64,000 bases of DNA from Roseicyclus mahoneyensis (lineage in GTDB: Bacteria > Pseudomonadota > Alphaproteobacteria > Rhodobacterales > Rhodobacteraceae), in the NCBI RefSeq assembly GCF_003148775.1, contig NZ_QGGW01000010.1, positions 1 to 64,000 of the forward strand, given 5' to 3'. Below are positions 62,680 to 64,000 of this stretch, piece by piece. The notes below the pieces were generated by a model. That model was not told the origin of the DNA and searched no databases. It saw only the letters and a program-made list of their open reading frames with translations. The position numbers and the translations under genes are program-made. The stretch's first letter is position 1; every line of letters starts with the position of its first letter.

Positions 62680-62841
62680 GCATCTGATCCATCCCGCACG
62701 CCACCCGGCGCCCCGCTCATCGGGCGCGCCATCTTGCGTCGCGCGGCCTGCCCTGTCCAGCAGGGGGCGTGACGCGGGTTGCGATCACGCGCCGCAGGCG
62801 GACGGCGTCCGGCCTGCCGCGCTGGATGGCCTGCGCGGCGG

Positions 62842-64000
62842 TCATGGGTCAGGCTGCGCGATCACGCTGCACGAAATCATCAGGTTGCCATGCTTGGCCT
62901 CGTCACCGACCGGAACACCCTGTTCGCCGAAGGTGAAGACCCCAAGCCACGGCACATCGCCCAGTGCGGCCTCAATCCCGGCCGAAACCTCCTCCATACG
63001 GTCGCGCACGGCCAACATGCAGCCGCCGCAATAGACCACCAGCGCGCCCGCGACCGCGCCGCCCGCGCTTTCGCGCGCCTGTGCCGCCACCCGGCCCGCC
63101 CGCGCCACGAGACTGTCGGCCGATCCCTGCATCTGCCAGAGGTGATCGCCTTGGGCGACATCGGCGAACAGGTCGACCGACCCGTCAGGATGGGCGACCG
63201 CCGGATGGGCCAGCAGGTGGAACGGCACGCCCGCCAGATGGCGCGTCACCCGCCCCAGCGGCCAGAGGGTCGAGGCCGCGAGGATCGAACAAGGCTCTTG
63301 CCCGGCCATCGGCACCACCCCCCCCGACCAGTCATGCAGCACCTGCGCGGCGGGGCGGCCGTCGATCTCGATCAGGCGGCGGCCCTCCACGCGGGTGACA
63401 TGGCCCTGCGCGCCCGTGGGGGCATAGCCGCTTTGGTAGACCGAGGCGATGGGCTGGCTGGGAAACAGCACCGACACCACGACCCCATCGCCATGCACGC
63501 CGTCGGGGCCGAACTGCGCCCAACTGCCGCTGATGTCATTGTCGGCTGAACTGCCACCCACGATCAGGGTTTCCGCCCCCACCACCGCGCGCAGGCCCGC
63601 CAGAACCTGTTCCTCACGCCCGGGCGCGACGCTCAGCCAGACCATGTCCGGCATCTCGCCCGAGCGGCCTGCCTGCGCCAGCGCCGCCAGTGCCGCATGG
63701 CGGGCCGCCTCCTCGGCATTTTCCCCCAGATCGGCCGCGCCGGTGCCATAGCTGCCCTCGGCATCCCAGATCGCAAAAGCCCCAAGGCCCGCACCGGCGA
63801 TATCAACCCCGTCCCGTCCCATGACGCCAAGGCAAGACGACCCTCCGTGCAGCGCCCCCGCACCCAGCGACCCGAGCAGCGCGTCGCGCAGCTTTGCCGC
63901 GTGAAGGCCGACGCCGAAATGCACCGCGACGAAATCGGGGCGGCCGCGTCGGGGCAGGTCAAGGCGCGTCACTATTTCAGCCACGCCTTGCGCTACGTGG
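62842..64000 (-). CDS. FIST domain sensor protein (5' end outside the window)
   Basis: At least 380 residues are visible. The FIST N domain includes DFVAVHFGVGLHAAKLRDALL, LHGGSSCLGVMG and IVGGSSADNDISG. The FIST C domain includes GALVVYCGGCMLAVRDRMEEV and LGVFTFGEQGVPVGDEAKHGNLM. The first available start in the window is a GTG at 63982-63984, but the frame is open to the edge, and the usual FIST proteins have a longer lead-in helix, so the real start is probably outside. FIST proteins are soluble sensors. The NosP branch binds haem and nitric oxide and controls an adjacent hybrid kinase, which matches this layout. Confidence 0.9.
   Translation of the reverse strand, partial: HVAQGVAEIVTRLDLPRRGRPDFVAVHFGVGLHAAKLRDALLGSLGAGALHGGSSCLGVMGRDGVDIAGAGLGAFAIWDAEGSYGTGAADLGENAEEAARHAALAALAQAGRSGEMPDMVWLSVAPGREEQVLAGLRAVVGAETLIVGGSSADNDISGSWAQFGPDGVHGDGVVVSVLFPSQPIASVYQSGYAPTGAQGHVTRVEGRRLIEIDGRPAAQVLHDWSGGVVPMAGQEPCSILAASTLWPLGRVTRHLAGVPFHLLAHPAVAHPDGSVDLFADVAQGDHLWQMQGSADSLVARAGRVAAQARESAGGAVAGALVVYCGGCMLAVRDRMEEVSAGIEAALGDVPWLGVFTFGEQGVPVGDEAKHGNLMISCSVIAQPDP

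Noticed and set aside
58867-62772. 1301-residue plus-strand frame opposite the hybrid kinase
   Set aside because: It is the antisense of a well-formed kinase, as shown by intact GAF, PAS, HATPase and receiver motifs on the minus strand.

Overview
The window is high-GC alphaproteobacterial chromosome, most likely from the Rhodobacterales (Rhodobacteraceae/Roseobacter group). The grounds are the UPF0335, rsmA, DUF4167, prmC, prfA neighbourhood, a full CtrA-type site (TTAA-N7-TTAA), a dispersed intergenic 20-mer of a type I associate with this family, and a C-P lyase cluster with DUF1045 and hexapeptide-transferase accessories. Genes are tightly packed, with many 4-bp ATGA/GTGA stop/start overlaps. 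I see no CRISPR array, no intact mobile element and no rRNA. One tRNA (Thr, UGU) lies near the left edge, beside about 0.9 kb in which I recognise no gene.

Layout. 1-0.9 kb: unassigned DNA, then tRNA-Thr. 1-13.7 kb: mostly housekeeping genes. These are a sulfotransferase-like protein with a GNAT enzyme, UPF0335, rsmA, DUF4167, prmC, prfA, DUF1499, acetate kinase with a hot-dog/phosphotransacetylase fusion, a cold-shock protein, an FAH-family enzyme, and a PlsC-like acyltransferase with a CdsA-like cytidylyltransferase. 13.8-19.1 kb: a complete peptide-type ABC importer with a tandem double ATPase. 19.2-21.4 kb: an AhpD-like protein and a secreted coiled-coil/Sel1/peptidoglycan-binding protein. 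21.6-25.5 kb: four translationally overlapping genes (HAD-UbiA fusion, GtrA, DprE1-like, DprE2-like) that look like a polyprenyl-phosphate-arabinose pathway. 25.6-33.2 kb: poorly characterised envelope or secreted proteins (a membrane-anchored protein with a conserved orphan domain, a secreted SUMF1 protein, a phosphodiester-glycosidase-like protein), then a CtrA-site region, a TPR protein and an unknown/DUF3726 pair.

33.2-49.0 kb: a phosphonate locus. It holds a PhnC/two-PhnD/two-PhnE importer, phnGHIJKLN, PhnM and a PhnM paralogue, a DUF1045 2H phosphoesterase probably standing in for PhnP, a TIM-barrel epimerase-like protein, a hexapeptide acyltransferase and a PhnF-type regulator. Two divergent promoters between phnD and the phnM paralogue share one layout: a (C)WGTCAC half-site, 18 bp, then TTACAC. 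One is a good PHO-box match.

49-58.1 kb: an aminotransferase, an RraA-like protein, a GntR/FCD regulator and DUF1028 beside a second peptide-type ABC importer, in which the DppC-type permease is fused to the first ATPase. 58.1-64 kb: a FIST protein (running off the window), a large hybrid histidine kinase and a LuxR-type response regulator, arranged like NosP/NahK signalling modules.

The best candidates for something under-described are the SUMF1 / phosphodiester-glycosidase-like / orphan-domain group at 25.6-29.9 kb, the HAD-UbiA-GtrA-DprE1-DprE2 cassette, and the PhnM-paralogue plus TIM-barrel pair under its own PHO-like promoter.
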